Below, piece after piece: positions 25,682 to 34,360 of a stretch of DNA of 64,000 nt. The notes under the pieces were generated by a model that saw only the letters and a program-made list of their open reading frames with translations, ran no database searches and was not told the origin of the DNA. Position numbers and translations under genes: made by a program. How positions within the stretch are numbered: position 1 is the stretch's first letter; each line of letters starts with the position of its first letter. This stretch comes from SZUA-430 sp964547645 (GTDB lineage: Bacteria > Pseudomonadota > Alphaproteobacteria > Micropepsales > Micropepsaceae): positions 1 through 64,000 of the forward strand of contig CAZJOM010000007.1 of assembly GCA_964547645.1 (NCBI GenBank), written 5' to 3'.

Positions 25682-26284
25682 TCAGGGCTTGGGCGTCGGA
25701 ATCGGATCGCTGTCTATGATGGCGAATAGCAGATGGTCCTGCCATTCGCCATTGATCTTTAAGTACTTTCGCGCCGTCCCTTCGGCGGTGAATCCGGCCT
25801 TGGTGAGCACGCGGCGCGAAGCCGTGTTGGTGGGCAAGCAAGCGGCTTCGATGCGATGAAAGCCGAGCCGATCGAAGGCGTAGCGCACGAGCGTCGTGAC
25901 CGCATCGGTCATGAGGCCTTTGCCGGCGTGCGCCTTACCCATCCAGTAACCGAGCGAGACGGCGGACTGTGCGGCACCTTGGCGAATGTTCGAGAGTTGG
26001 CACCCGCCCAGGAGATCGTTCGTCTTGCGATCGAAGACGAAGAACATGAGACCGCTCCCTGCCCGCTCTGCCTGCTTGTAGCGTTGTAAACGGCGGCGGA
26101 AGGCGGCGCGCGTCAGTTCATCCGGCGCCCAGGTCGGTTCCCAGGGTGTGAGGAATGCCCGGCTATCTCCGCGCAGCTTGGACCATTGCGCGAAGTCGGC
26201 AGCAATCGGGGCGCGCAGACGGACCAAGCGGCCCTCGATCAGGGTTGCCGGTTTCAGGCCAGGGAAGGTCGCGCTGATCGGCAT
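25682..26284 (-). CDS. GNAT acetyltransferase, RimJ/RimL-like
   Basis: This 200-residue member of the RimJ/RimL branch of GNAT enzymes acetylates N-termini of ribosomal or other proteins. Seen are GRLVRLRAPIAADF at the N-terminus, the acetyl-CoA loop GKAHAGKGLMTDAV near 115-128 and the typical ENxxSxxxxxKxGF-like segment NTASRRVLTKAGFTAEG. Its ATG overlaps the stop of the M16 peptidase gene (TAATG), so the two are translationally coupled. An M16-GNAT pair downstream of thrC is common in Alphaproteobacteria. Confidence 0.9.
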   Translation of the reverse strand: MPISATFPGLKPATLIEGRLVRLRAPIAADFAQWSKLRGDSRAFLTPWEPTWAPDELTRAAFRRRLQRYKQAERAGSGLMFFVFDRKTNDLLGGCQLSNIRQGAAQSAVSLGYWMGKAHAGKGLMTDAVTTLVRYAFDRLGFHRIEAACLPTNTASRRVLTKAGFTAEGTARKYLKINGEWQDHLLFAIIDSDPIPTPKP

Positions 26285-27543
26285 TAGGCGAAGCGCTTTG
26301 CCACTCTGTCGTATGAGCCAAGACTGCCGACGGGACCGAGCGCCGCCAACGAAAGTTGACCGTTGGCCAGAATCTTCTGCCCGATGCGGCTGACGGCTTT
26401 GGTGTCGATCGCGTCGATTTTGGCGATCAGCTCGTGAGCGTCCATCAGGCGGCCGTAGATGAACATCTGGCCTGCCATCTGCTCGCAGCGCGAGAAGGAT
26501 TGTTCGAGCCCCATCAGCAGGCCGGACTTGATCTGCGCGCGGGCGCGGACAACCTCGTCTTCGCCGGCGCTCGTGGCCAACGATTTCATTTCATCAGCGA
26601 TCACCTTTGTCAGATCTTCTGCGTCGGCGGCGCTGGTGCCGGCGTAGACGCCGAACATGCCGGTTTCGCGGAAGCTTTGGCCGAAGGTGTGGATCGAATA
26701 GCAGAGTCCGCGCTTCTCGCGCGCTTCCTGGAAGAGGCGCGAGGACATGCCACCGCCTAGCACCGTCGAGTAGACTTGATAGGCGTAGATATCTTCATCG
26801 TCGGCACGGAAGCCTTGGAAGGCGAGCGCAAGATGGGCTTGTTCGAGGTCGTCGTCGTCGCGGAACTCGCCGCCGGCGTACTTGGCGTTCGGTGCGGTGG
26901 GTGCAACGCCACTCGGCAAGTTGCCGAAGTGCTTCTCAGCGAGAGCGACCATTTGCTCGTGGTTCACGGCGCCTGCCGACACCAAAAGCATGCTGCCCGC
27001 AAAGTAATGCCCCTTGATTTGATTGAACAGAGTCTCGCGCGTGAACGAGCGGACGTGCTTTTCCGTGCCGAGGATCGGGCGGCCCAGCGATTGATCGGGA
27101 TAGGCAGTTGCCTGGAGGTGGTCGAAGATCAGATCGTCGGGCGTGTCCTGCGTCTGGCCGATCTCTTGGATGACGACGCCTTTTTCGCGGGCGAGCTCTT
27201 CTTCGTCGAAGACGGAGTCCTGCAAGATGTCGGCGAGGATATCGACCCCAAGTGGCACGTCGTCCTTCAGCATGCGGATGTAGTACGCCGTCTGCTCGCG
27301 GCCGGTGTAGGCGTTGATGAAGCCGCCGACGCGTTCGACCTCTTCGGCGATGCCGCGTGCGGAGCGGCGGCGCGTACCCTTGAACGCCATGTGCTCCAGC
27401 ATGTGGGCGATGCCGTTCGTCGCCTGCGTCTCGTTACGCGCGCCGGCGTCCACCCAGACGCCCAGCGAGGCCGTCTCGAGATGCGGCATGGCGTCGGTGA
27501 TCACGGTGAGGCCATTCGCGAGTTTGGTAATCTTCGGGGTCAT
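26284..27543 (-). CDS. M16-family zinc peptidase (processing peptidase-like)
   Basis: This 419-residue peptidase belongs to the pitrilysin/mitochondrial processing peptidase family. The inverted zinc motif HxxEH is seen in GIAHMLEHMAFKGT near residue 48, and the third ligand Glu lies about 75 residues later in EELAREKGVVIQEI. The C-terminal half has the Gly-rich GGGMSSRLFQEAREKRGL loop of the family. The start is ATG 27543, giving MTPKITKLANGLTVI, the standard N-terminus. It follows thrC after 109 bases and is coupled to the GNAT gene. Confidence 0.93.
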   Translation of the reverse strand: MTPKITKLANGLTVITDAMPHLETASLGVWVDAGARNETQATNGIAHMLEHMAFKGTRRRSARGIAEEVERVGGFINAYTGREQTAYYIRMLKDDVPLGVDILADILQDSVFDEEELAREKGVVIQEIGQTQDTPDDLIFDHLQATAYPDQSLGRPILGTEKHVRSFTRETLFNQIKGHYFAGSMLLVSAGAVNHEQMVALAEKHFGNLPSGVAPTAPNAKYAGGEFRDDDDLEQAHLALAFQGFRADDEDIYAYQVYSTVLGGGMSSRLFQEAREKRGLCYSIHTFGQSFRETGMFGVYAGTSAADAEDLTKVIADEMKSLATSAGEDEVVRARAQIKSGLLMGLEQSFSRCEQMAGQMFIYGRLMDAHELIAKIDAIDTKAVSRIGQKILANGQLSLAALGPVGSLGSYDRVAKRFA

Positions 27544-27652
27544 TCCGGTCCTTCGGGGGCGTTGGAGCGGCATTAGATAGAGGACTTGCGCGCCGTTTTC
27601 ATGGGCTAATCTGGCGGGGCTCCCCACCGCAGAAAACCGGGCTTTTCTGGGT

Positions 27653-29020
27653 CTAGTGACCGGCGATGTAAGCCCGCAGCGACGCCGCATCGTTGGGAAG
27701 CGTGTCGTAGCGCTCGGCTGCGGTCAGCAGCGATTTGAGCCGATCGGGGAGCGCGGGCTTCGTGCCGGTGGCCATTTCGACGGCTTCGGGAAATTTGGCG
27801 GGGTGAGCAGTGGCGAGGGTCACCACGTCTTCGGTCTCGCTCGCCTTGCGGGTGGCGGTGAGGCCGACGGCAGTATGCGGGTCGACGGTAAGACCGGCGT
27901 CGCGGTGGAACAGTTTCATCGTGGCCACCGTTTCGCCTTCGTGGACGCGGTCGGCGAGGAATAGCTTTTTGATGTTCGAGAGCGCGTCCGGTTTGATGGT
28001 GAGCGAGCCGGTGTCGGCGAAAGTTTGCATCAGCTCGCGCACTGCGGCGGCATCGCGGCCATGGCTTTCGTAGAGCAGTCGTTCGAAGTTGCTGGCAACC
28101 TGAATGTCCATCGCGGGCGAGAGCGTCGCGTGCACTGTGCCGCGGGCGTAAGTGCCGGTCGTGATGGCGCGGGCGAGGATGTCGTTCGCGTTCGTGGCGA
28201 CGATCAAGCGATGGACCGGAACGCCGAGTTCCTTCGCGACGTAGGCCGCGAAGATGTCGCCGAAGTTTCCGGTGGGCACCGAGAACGTCAGCGGACGGTT
28301 GCCGAGCGCGAGGCTGGTTGCGAGGTAGTACGCGGCTTGGGCGGCGATGCGCACGAAGTTGATCGAGTTAATCGCGGCGAGTTTGTGCTTCTGCGCGAAC
28401 GTCAGGTCGGCAAAGATTTGCTTCACGAGCGCCTGGGCGTCATCGAATGTGCCTTCGATCGCGACGTTGCGGATGTTCGTTGCGGTCGTGGTCGTCATCT
28501 GGCGGCGCTGGACGTCGGAGATGCGGCCCTTGGGGTGCAGGACGACGAGATCGATATTGGGGCGGCCAGCGAGCGCGGCCACAGCTGCCGCGCCGGTGTC
28601 GCCTGAGGTTGCGGCGAGCACAAGCGCGCGCGTCTTGCGGCGCTCCAGCGCATCGTTCATCAGCGGCGCTAGGAGCTGCAGTGCGAAGTCTTTGAACGCG
28701 AGTGTCGGGCCGTGGAAGAGTTCGAGCAACCAACGATGGGGGCCGAGCTCGCGGAGCAGCACGGCGTTCGGGGCGTCGAACTTGGCGTAGACGTCGCGGG
28801 CGTGACGGTCGATCGGCTCGTACCAGTCGCGGTCGGCGAAGAGGGCGAGAACGGTCGCGGCGAGGTCGGCGTAAGAGAGCTTTTTGCCCTTCAACCGCGC
28901 GAAGTCGAGGCGTGGCCACACCTCCGGCATGTAGAGGCCGCCGTCGGGCGCGGGACCCGAGAGCAGAACGTCTTCGAACGAGATTGCGGGGGATTGGCCG
29001 CGGGTGCTGACGAATTTCAT
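27653..29020 (-). CDS. thrC: Threonine synthase
   Basis: This 455-residue PLP enzyme converts O-phosphohomoserine to threonine. It has the longer form common in Proteobacteria, with the N-terminal FVSTRGQSPAISFEDVLLSG. The PLP lysine is in GPTLAFKDFALQLLAP, and the phosphate-binding loop is AATSGDTGAAAV. The ATG overlaps the SURF1 stop as ATGA, so thrC is the continuation of the cox operon. Homoserine kinase, which makes its substrate, is encoded at 8796-9761 on the other strand. Confidence 0.97.
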   Translation of the reverse strand: MKFVSTRGQSPAISFEDVLLSGPAPDGGLYMPEVWPRLDFARLKGKKLSYADLAATVLALFADRDWYEPIDRHARDVYAKFDAPNAVLLRELGPHRWLLELFHGPTLAFKDFALQLLAPLMNDALERRKTRALVLAATSGDTGAAAVAALAGRPNIDLVVLHPKGRISDVQRRQMTTTTATNIRNVAIEGTFDDAQALVKQIFADLTFAQKHKLAAINSINFVRIAAQAAYYLATSLALGNRPLTFSVPTGNFGDIFAAYVAKELGVPVHRLIVATNANDILARAITTGTYARGTVHATLSPAMDIQVASNFERLLYESHGRDAAAVRELMQTFADTGSLTIKPDALSNIKKLFLADRVHEGETVATMKLFHRDAGLTVDPHTAVGLTATRKASETEDVVTLATAHPAKFPEAVEMATGTKPALPDRLKSLLTAAERYDTLPNDAASLRAYIAGH

Positions 29021-29730
29021 CGGCTGAACCTCAGGCGCCCGCGGCTCATGTGCAGGCGCAGATAGATGACCAGGAGCACGATCGCGAGGCTGAACCAGGT
29101 GACCGCGTATTGCAGGTGATTGTCGGGGATGTTGAGCGTGGAGGGCAATGGTTCGGGACCGCCTTCAACCTTCGTCGTGACTTCGAGGATTAGCGGGCTG
29201 CGCAGCATGAGGCCCAGACTCTTGGCAATGGCCAGGCTGTCGCGGGCGTAGAAGACGTGCTTGCCGGCATCCGGCGGCGGGGTGAAGGCTGCGGGCTTGG
29301 TGGGGCTGCGCAGAGTGCCGGAGAGCTCGATCTCGCCTTCGGTTTGGCCCTTCGCGCGCGTGGTCGGGTTCGCGTGCGCTTCGTCGACCCAGCCGCGGTC
29401 AACGAGTAGGGTGCCGCCGGAGTGCAACTCGAACGGCGTGATCACTTTGTAGCCCGGCTGCGTGGGCCCTTTGTCGGCACGAGGGTGGAAGACATAGCTC
29501 TCGTTGTCGTGTGCGAACGTGCCCTGCGCGGTAGCGGCGCGGTGCGCGGCGTAGTCACCAGTAACAAGTAGAATTTCGATGGGTGCTGAGGGCGCTTCAG
29601 CACGGGTTGCGATTTCGGACAGCAGCGCGTGTTTCTCTGCGCGGCGCTGCAATTGCCAGACGCCCAGTGCGATCAGTATGGCGAGCGCGACGCCCGTCGC
29701 TGCGGTCAGGATGGGCAGTGGGCGGAACAT
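29017..29730 (-). CDS. SURF1-family cytochrome oxidase assembly protein
   Basis: This 237-residue Surf1/Shy1 homologue helps heme a insertion into subunit I. It has the expected two membrane helices, one at the N-terminus ending in ALGVWQLQRRAEK, one near the C-terminus in LQYAVTWFSLAIVLLVIYL, with a periplasmic domain between. The signatures GTLLVDRGWV and HLQYAVTWFSLA are clear. The start at 29730 leaves four bases to the DUF983 gene stop. It sits in the cox operon between DUF983 and thrC. Confidence 0.93.
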   Translation of the reverse strand: MFRPLPILTAATGVALAILIALGVWQLQRRAEKHALLSEIATRAEAPSAPIEILLVTGDYAAHRAATAQGTFAHDNESYVFHPRADKGPTQPGYKVITPFELHSGGTLLVDRGWVDEAHANPTTRAKGQTEGEIELSGTLRSPTKPAAFTPPPDAGKHVFYARDSLAIAKSLGLMLRSPLILEVTTKVEGGPEPLPSTLNIPDNHLQYAVTWFSLAIVLLVIYLRLHMSRGRLRFSR

Positions 29731-29734
29731 CGCG

Positions 29735-30100
29735 CTACTTCGACCGGCCTTCGCCGGCGTCGTTGCGGAACTGCAGCGCAAAGAGCGTCGCTTTTAGCAG
29801 CGGCAAGAGGCTGAGGCAGGTGCCGAGCGTAAGCGGCAGCCATAAGACCGCGTGAAGCCAGTAAGGCGGCTGGAACGTCACTTCGACGAAGAGCGCGCAG
29901 CCGACGATGAAGGCGCCTGCGATCAAGATGACGAACACGGCCGGGCCGTCACCGGAATCGGCGAAGCGGAAGTCGAGGCTGCAGACGGTGCAGCGTTCGG
30001 CGAACTTCAGATAGGCCTCGAAGAGCTTGCCCTGGCCGCAGCGAGGGCAGCGGCAGCGCAGCCCCGACTGCCACAACGGGGCTACGCGCAACTGACCCAT
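29735..30100 (-). CDS. DUF983 family protein of the cox operon
   Basis: This 121-residue protein has an N-terminal zinc-ribbon-like set of four cysteines (CRCPRCGQGKLF followed by CTVC), then two or three hydrophobic segments (VFVILIAGAFIVGCALF and a C-terminal one). DUF983 proteins are regularly encoded next to coxC and SURF1 in Alphaproteobacteria, and a role in oxidase biogenesis is inferred from that context only. Start 30100 gives MGQLRVAPLW, 28 bases after ctaE. Confidence 0.9.
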   Translation of the reverse strand: MGQLRVAPLWQSGLRCRCPRCGQGKLFEAYLKFAERCTVCSLDFRFADSGDGPAVFVILIAGAFIVGCALFVEVTFQPPYWLHAVLWLPLTLGTCLSLLPLLKATLFALQFRNDAGEGRSK

Positions 30101-30128
30101 CTGGTTTCCTTTGGGTTGGCTTGACGCC

Positions 30129-31037
30129 CTAGTGGACCGCGACGTGCGTGCCGACGCCCCAAACATAGATCGAAGCGAACAGGAACAGCCAGACCACGTC
30201 AACGAAATGCCAGTACCAGGCCGCCGCCTCGAAGCCGAAGTGGCGTTCCGGGGTGAAGTGGCCGGCGCGGGCGCGGAACCAGCAGACGATCAGGAAGATC
30301 GTACCGACGATTACGTGGAAGCCGTGGAAACCGGTCGCCATGAAGAACGTCGCGCCATAGATGTTGCCGGCGAACGGGAAGGCGGCGTGCATGTACTCGT
30401 AGGCCTGCACGCATGTGAACAGCATGCCGAGCAAGATCGTGAGAGCGAGGCCGTTGACTGCACCCTTCTGGTTGCCGGTCTGGATGGCGTGGTGAGCCCA
30501 CGTTACGGTCGTGCCCGAGGTCAGCAGGATCAGCGTGTTCAAAAGCGGCAAGCCCCACGGATCAAACGTCAGGATCGAGATCGGCTCTGGCAGGTTCGGG
30601 TTGGCGATCGCTTCCGGCGGCCAGGTCGTCAGGCGGACAGAGTGAGGGTACAAGGCTGAATTGAAGTAAGCCCAGAACCAGGCGACGAAGAACATCACTT
30701 CGGAGGCGATGAACAGGATCATGCCGTAGCGAAGGCCGAGCTTCACGACCGGTGTGTGGTCGGCGCGAACGACGGATTCTTTGACGACGTCACGCCACCA
30801 GCCGATAAAGGTATAGATCAGCAGCACCGCACCAAGGATGAGGACGACGGGGATGTGAACTCCACCGATCGCCAAACCACCAAAGATCCCCAACCCGAAC
30901 AACGGCGGTGCCCCTTTCAGCGTTTGGAAATACGCGATGGCACCCACGGCCGTTACGAACGCTCCAAGCGAGCCGACGATCGGCCAGGCGCTGGGGTCAA
31001 CCAGGTGGTAGTCGTGTTTCACTTCATCGGATGCCAT
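30129..31037 (-). CDS. ctaE: Cytochrome c oxidase subunit III
   Basis: This 302-residue protein has seven predicted membrane helices, the standard subunit III of aa3-type oxidases. Seen are HDYHLVDPSAWP at the N-terminus, FIASEVMFFVAWFWAYF, and the C-terminal block WYWHFVDVVWLFLFASIYVW. The conserved Glu in the ASEVMFF helix corresponds to the residue implicated in proton uptake and stability. It lies between ctaG and DUF983, on the minus strand, in the classical alphaproteobacterial order. Confidence 0.97.
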   Translation of the reverse strand: MASDEVKHDYHLVDPSAWPIVGSLGAFVTAVGAIAYFQTLKGAPPLFGLGIFGGLAIGGVHIPVVLILGAVLLIYTFIGWWRDVVKESVVRADHTPVVKLGLRYGMILFIASEVMFFVAWFWAYFNSALYPHSVRLTTWPPEAIANPNLPEPISILTFDPWGLPLLNTLILLTSGTTVTWAHHAIQTGNQKGAVNGLALTILLGMLFTCVQAYEYMHAAFPFAGNIYGATFFMATGFHGFHVIVGTIFLIVCWFRARAGHFTPERHFGFEAAAWYWHFVDVVWLFLFASIYVWGVGTHVAVH

Positions 31038-31056
31038 GGGCGTAGACCTCTAGCTC

Positions 31057-31620
31057 TCAGTCGAGGGTCGCTTGCGCGACCACGTTGGTTCCGGGTTTTG
31101 CGGCGTAGAATGTGTAGGACAGCGTGACGGCGGTGACGTCCTTCGTCTCGGGATCGGTGGCGATTGCCGGATCGACGAAATAAGCGACGCCGAAGCGCAC
31201 CGATTGACCGGGTTGCAGCTTCTGACCGTCTTCGCAGAAACACTTGATCTTGTTGAAGTACTTCGCAGCCTTCAGCGGCGTGACGTTGAACTTCGCGACG
31301 CCGACGATGGGCCGGTCGCTGGTGTTGCGGGCGCGGAAGAAGTCCACCGTGTTTTCGCCAAGGCGAATTTCGGTCGACACTTTCTCACCGCGAAACTCCC
31401 ATGGCAGATCCGAGGCCACGTTCGTGTCGAAGCGCACGCTGATCGTGGTCGAAGCGATGCTCGTCGAGGCGGCGCTGTAGAGCTTGGGCGTACCGTCATA
31501 ACCCGTGGCGGCGCAGAAGGCGCGGTAGAGCGGCGCGGACGCATAGGTCAGGCCGACCATGCCGGCGAACACGCCGAGGCACATCAGCAAAACCCTGTCG
31601 TTGCGGTCGATCTTGCGCAT
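31057..31620 (-). CDS. ctaG: Cytochrome c oxidase assembly protein CtaG (Cox11)
   Basis: This 187-residue Cox11 homologue delivers copper to the CuB site of subunit I. It has one N-terminal membrane helix (VLLMCLGVFAGMVGLTYASA) and a periplasmic domain. The copper-binding CFCF-type motif appears as IKCFCEDGQKL, in which the usual second Phe after the Cys pair is Glu, as in many bacterial members, and APLYRAFCAATGYDGT carries the third conserved Cys. The start at 31620 (MRKIDRNDR) is preferred over the longer frame. Confidence 0.95.
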   Translation of the reverse strand: MRKIDRNDRVLLMCLGVFAGMVGLTYASAPLYRAFCAATGYDGTPKLYSAASTSIASTTISVRFDTNVASDLPWEFRGEKVSTEIRLGENTVDFFRARNTSDRPIVGVAKFNVTPLKAAKYFNKIKCFCEDGQKLQPGQSVRFGVAYFVDPAIATDPETKDVTAVTLSYTFYAAKPGTNVVAQATLD

Positions 31621-31630
31621 CACCACCCTG

Positions 31631-31780
31631 CTACAGCGGCCGATGCGCAATGTTGCCGCCGATCTTCACAATCGTGACGGCGTAGACGATGGCGACGAAG
31701 GCGATCAACACGGCCGCGATCGCCCAGTTGCGTTGGTTGCGCTTGCGAATTTCTTCGGGAGTTTGGGTCACTGGCGTCAC
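31631..31780 (-). CDS. CoxF-like small membrane protein of the cox operon
   Basis: This small gene encodes 49 residues between ctaB and ctaG. It starts with GTG at 31780, one base after the ctaB stop, and ends with TAG at 31631, ten bases before ctaG. It reads TPVTQTPEEIRKRNQRNWAI, then a single membrane helix (AAVLIAFVAIVYAVTIVKI) and GGNIAHRPL. A short basic N-terminus plus one helix is what is seen for the small CoxF-type proteins at this position in relatives. A second in-frame GTG is at 31771. Function in oxidase assembly is inferred from position. Confidence 0.75.
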   Translation of the reverse strand: MTPVTQTPEEIRKRNQRNWAIAAVLIAFVAIVYAVTIVKIGGNIAHRPL

Positions 31781-31781
31781 T

Positions 31782-32717
31782 TCACGATACCGCGGGGGCG
31801 AAGCCGATCAGTTTCTCGGTCGCGAGCGCGGTGAACGCGGCGAAGAGATAGAAGATCGAGTACGCAAACAAACGAAGGGCGGCGGTGCGCGCGCGATCGG
31901 CCGGCGCGAGCCAGAGCATGATCGACAGCGCGATGAAGGCGAGGCTGCCGACGGCGGCGGTGACACCGTAGACGATGCCGGTGAGGCCGAACGCATAGGG
32001 CGCTATCGCCGAGGCCGTGAGCAGGAACGTGTAGGCCACAATCTGGTTGCGGGTCGCGCGCGAGCCTTTCACGACGGGCAGCATCGGCACCTTGGCGCGG
32101 GCGTAGTCGTCGCTGCCGGCAAGGGCGAGCGCCCAGAAATGCGGTGGGGTCCAGAGGAAGATCAGCAAGAACAACAACCAGGGCAGCGCGCTTGTCGCTT
32201 CGCCCGTGACGGCGGCCCAGCCGATGACCGGCGGGAGTGCGCCGGCGGCGCCGCCAATGACGATGTTCTGCACCGTCGAGCGCTTCAGCCACATCGTGTA
32301 GACGAAGACGTAGAACGCGATCGTTGCCGCCAAGAGCGCGGCCGCGACGTAACCGACCAGGAACGCCATCGCGAAGACGCTGAAGCCGGCGAGGATCGTT
32401 CCGAACTCAAGTGCTTCTTGCGGCAAAATCTTGCCGGACGGCACAGGGCGCGTGCGCGTGCGCGTCATGATTGCATCGATATCGGCATCGAACCATTGGT
32501 TCAGCGCGCCAGCGGCGCCAGCACCGATGGCGATGCAGATGAGCGCCACGATCGCCACGACCGGGTGCACGTCGCCGGGAGCCACAATCATCGCCGCCAG
32601 CGCCGTGAAGACGACGAGCGACATTACCCGCGGCTTCAAAAGCGCCAGATAGTCGGAAGGGCCCGCTAGCGATACGCGGGCCCTTTCGAGTTCGATGGTT
32701 GCGGCGGCGCCGGTCAA
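31782..32717 (-). CDS. ctaB: Protoheme IX farnesyltransferase (heme O synthase)
   Basis: This 311-residue UbiA-superfamily membrane enzyme attaches a farnesyl group to heme b to give heme O, the precursor of heme A. The first Asp-rich motif is seen in NQWFDADIDAIMTRTRTRP, and the N-terminal LLKPRVMSLVVFTALAAM and the later TPPHFWALAL are typical of CtaB/CyoE. It overlaps the ctaD stop by four bases (ATGA). The product must be processed by a heme A synthase (CtaA), which is not in this window. Confidence 0.97.
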   Translation of the reverse strand: MTGAAATIELERARVSLAGPSDYLALLKPRVMSLVVFTALAAMIVAPGDVHPVVAIVALICIAIGAGAAGALNQWFDADIDAIMTRTRTRPVPSGKILPQEALEFGTILAGFSVFAMAFLVGYVAAALLAATIAFYVFVYTMWLKRSTVQNIVIGGAAGALPPVIGWAAVTGEATSALPWLLFLLIFLWTPPHFWALALAGSDDYARAKVPMLPVVKGSRATRNQIVAYTFLLTASAIAPYAFGLTGIVYGVTAAVGSLAFIALSIMLWLAPADRARTAALRLFAYSIFYLFAAFTALATEKLIGFAPAVS

Positions 32718-34339
32718 TGCCCGTGTCCTTGGCCGGTGATTTTCGGCAGCTCATTGAACTGGTGGAACGGCGGCGGCGAGGGCAACGTCCATTCCAATGT
32801 CGTCGCGCCGACGCCCCACTGATTGGCGGGGACACGGCGCTTGGCCAGGAACATTTGCGCCAGCATCACGAGGAAGATGAGAACGCCGACGGCCGAAATG
32901 TAGGAGCCGACCGACGAAATGTAATTCCAGTGGGCGTAGGCGTCCGGGTAGTCGATGTAGCGGCGCGGCATGCCTGCGAGGCCGAGGAAGTGCTGTGGGA
33001 AGAACGCGAGGTTGACGCCCACGAACGTTGTCCAGAAATGCAGTTGCCCTAAGAACTCGCTGTACTGATAGCCCCACATCTTGCCAGCCCAGTAGTAGAA
33101 GCCGCCGAAGACCGCGAAGACTGCGCCGAGCGAGAGCACGTAGTGGAAGTGCGCGACGACGTAGTAGGTGTCGTGCAAGGACGTATCGACGCCGGAGTTT
33201 GCAAGCACGACGCCGGTGACGCCGCCTACCGTGAACAAGAAGATGAAGCCGATCGCCCAGAGCATCGGCGTCTTAAACTCGATCGAGCCTCCCCACATGG
33301 TGGCGACCCACGAGAAGATCTTGATGCCGGTCGGAACGGCGATCACCATTGTCGCCGCCACGAAGTAGGCCTCCGTGTTGACGCTCATGCCCACCGTGTA
33401 CATGTGGTGCGCCCAGACGACGAAGCCGATCGCGCCGATCGCAACCATGGCGTAGGCCATGCCGAGATAGCCGAACACCGGCTTCTTCGAGAACGTCGAG
33501 ACGATCTGGCTGATGATGCCGAAGCCCGGGAGAATGAGAATGTAAACTTCCGGGTGGCCGAAGAACCAGAACAAGTGCTGGAACAGCAGCGGGTCGCCGT
33601 TGCCGGCCGGATCGAAGAACGTGGTCCCGAAGTTGCGGTCGGTGAGCAACATCGTGATCGCGCCGGCCAGAACCGGAAGCGACAACAGCAGCAAGAAGAC
33701 CGTGACCAGGATCGACCACACGAACAGCGGCATGCGGTGCAAGGTCATGCCCGGCGCGCGCATGTTGAAGATCGTGGTGATGAAGTTGATCGCACCCAAG
33801 ATCGACGAGGCACCGGCGATGTGTAGGGCCAGGATCGCGAAGTCCATCGCGGGGCCAGGCGAGCCGGTGGTGGAAAGCGGTGCGTAGATCGTCCAACCGC
33901 CGCCGACGCCGTGACCGCCGCTATCGCCTTCGACGAACATCGAGAGGACCAGGAGGAGAAACGAGAAGGGTAGCAGCCAGAACGAGATGTTGTTCATGCG
34001 CGGGAACGCCATATCGGGCGCCCCGATCATCAACGGCACGAACCAGTTGCCGAAGCCGCCGATCATGGCGGGCATGACCATGAAGAAGATCATGATCAGC
34101 GCGTGGGCGGTGACGAAGACGTTGTAGAGGTGCTCGTTGCCGGCGAAGTACTGCACCCCCGGTTCCGCCAACTCCATGCGGATGCCAATCGACAGGGCAC
34201 CACCGACCAATCCCGCGAAGATCGCGAAGATCAGATACATCGTGCCGATGTCTTTGTGGTTCGTCGAATATACAAAGCGGCGCCACCCGGTCGGATGGTG
34301 GTGGTCGTCGTGAGCGTCGGCGTGCTGCGCGGTCGCCAT
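32714..34339 (-). CDS. ctaD: Cytochrome c oxidase subunit I
   Basis: This 541-residue heme-copper oxidase subunit has twelve helices. Seen are the heme a ligand region FVTAHALIMIFFMVMP, the CuB/K-channel helix FWFFGHPEVYILILPG with the A1-type Glu and the cross-linked His-Tyr, WAHHMYTVGM, and YYVVAHFHYVLSLG with the heme a/a3 ligands. It is therefore an A1-type (aa3) oxidase. The start at 34339 (MATAQHADAHDDHHHPTGW) gives a His-rich N-terminus. It follows ctaC after 21 bases and is coupled to ctaB. Confidence 0.98.
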   Translation of the reverse strand: MATAQHADAHDDHHHPTGWRRFVYSTNHKDIGTMYLIFAIFAGLVGGALSIGIRMELAEPGVQYFAGNEHLYNVFVTAHALIMIFFMVMPAMIGGFGNWFVPLMIGAPDMAFPRMNNISFWLLPFSFLLLVLSMFVEGDSGGHGVGGGWTIYAPLSTTGSPGPAMDFAILALHIAGASSILGAINFITTIFNMRAPGMTLHRMPLFVWSILVTVFLLLLSLPVLAGAITMLLTDRNFGTTFFDPAGNGDPLLFQHLFWFFGHPEVYILILPGFGIISQIVSTFSKKPVFGYLGMAYAMVAIGAIGFVVWAHHMYTVGMSVNTEAYFVAATMVIAVPTGIKIFSWVATMWGGSIEFKTPMLWAIGFIFLFTVGGVTGVVLANSGVDTSLHDTYYVVAHFHYVLSLGAVFAVFGGFYYWAGKMWGYQYSEFLGQLHFWTTFVGVNLAFFPQHFLGLAGMPRRYIDYPDAYAHWNYISSVGSYISAVGVLIFLVMLAQMFLAKRRVPANQWGVGATTLEWTLPSPPPFHQFNELPKITGQGHGH

Positions 34340-34360
34340 GGTCTTTAGCTCCAAGTTTCG

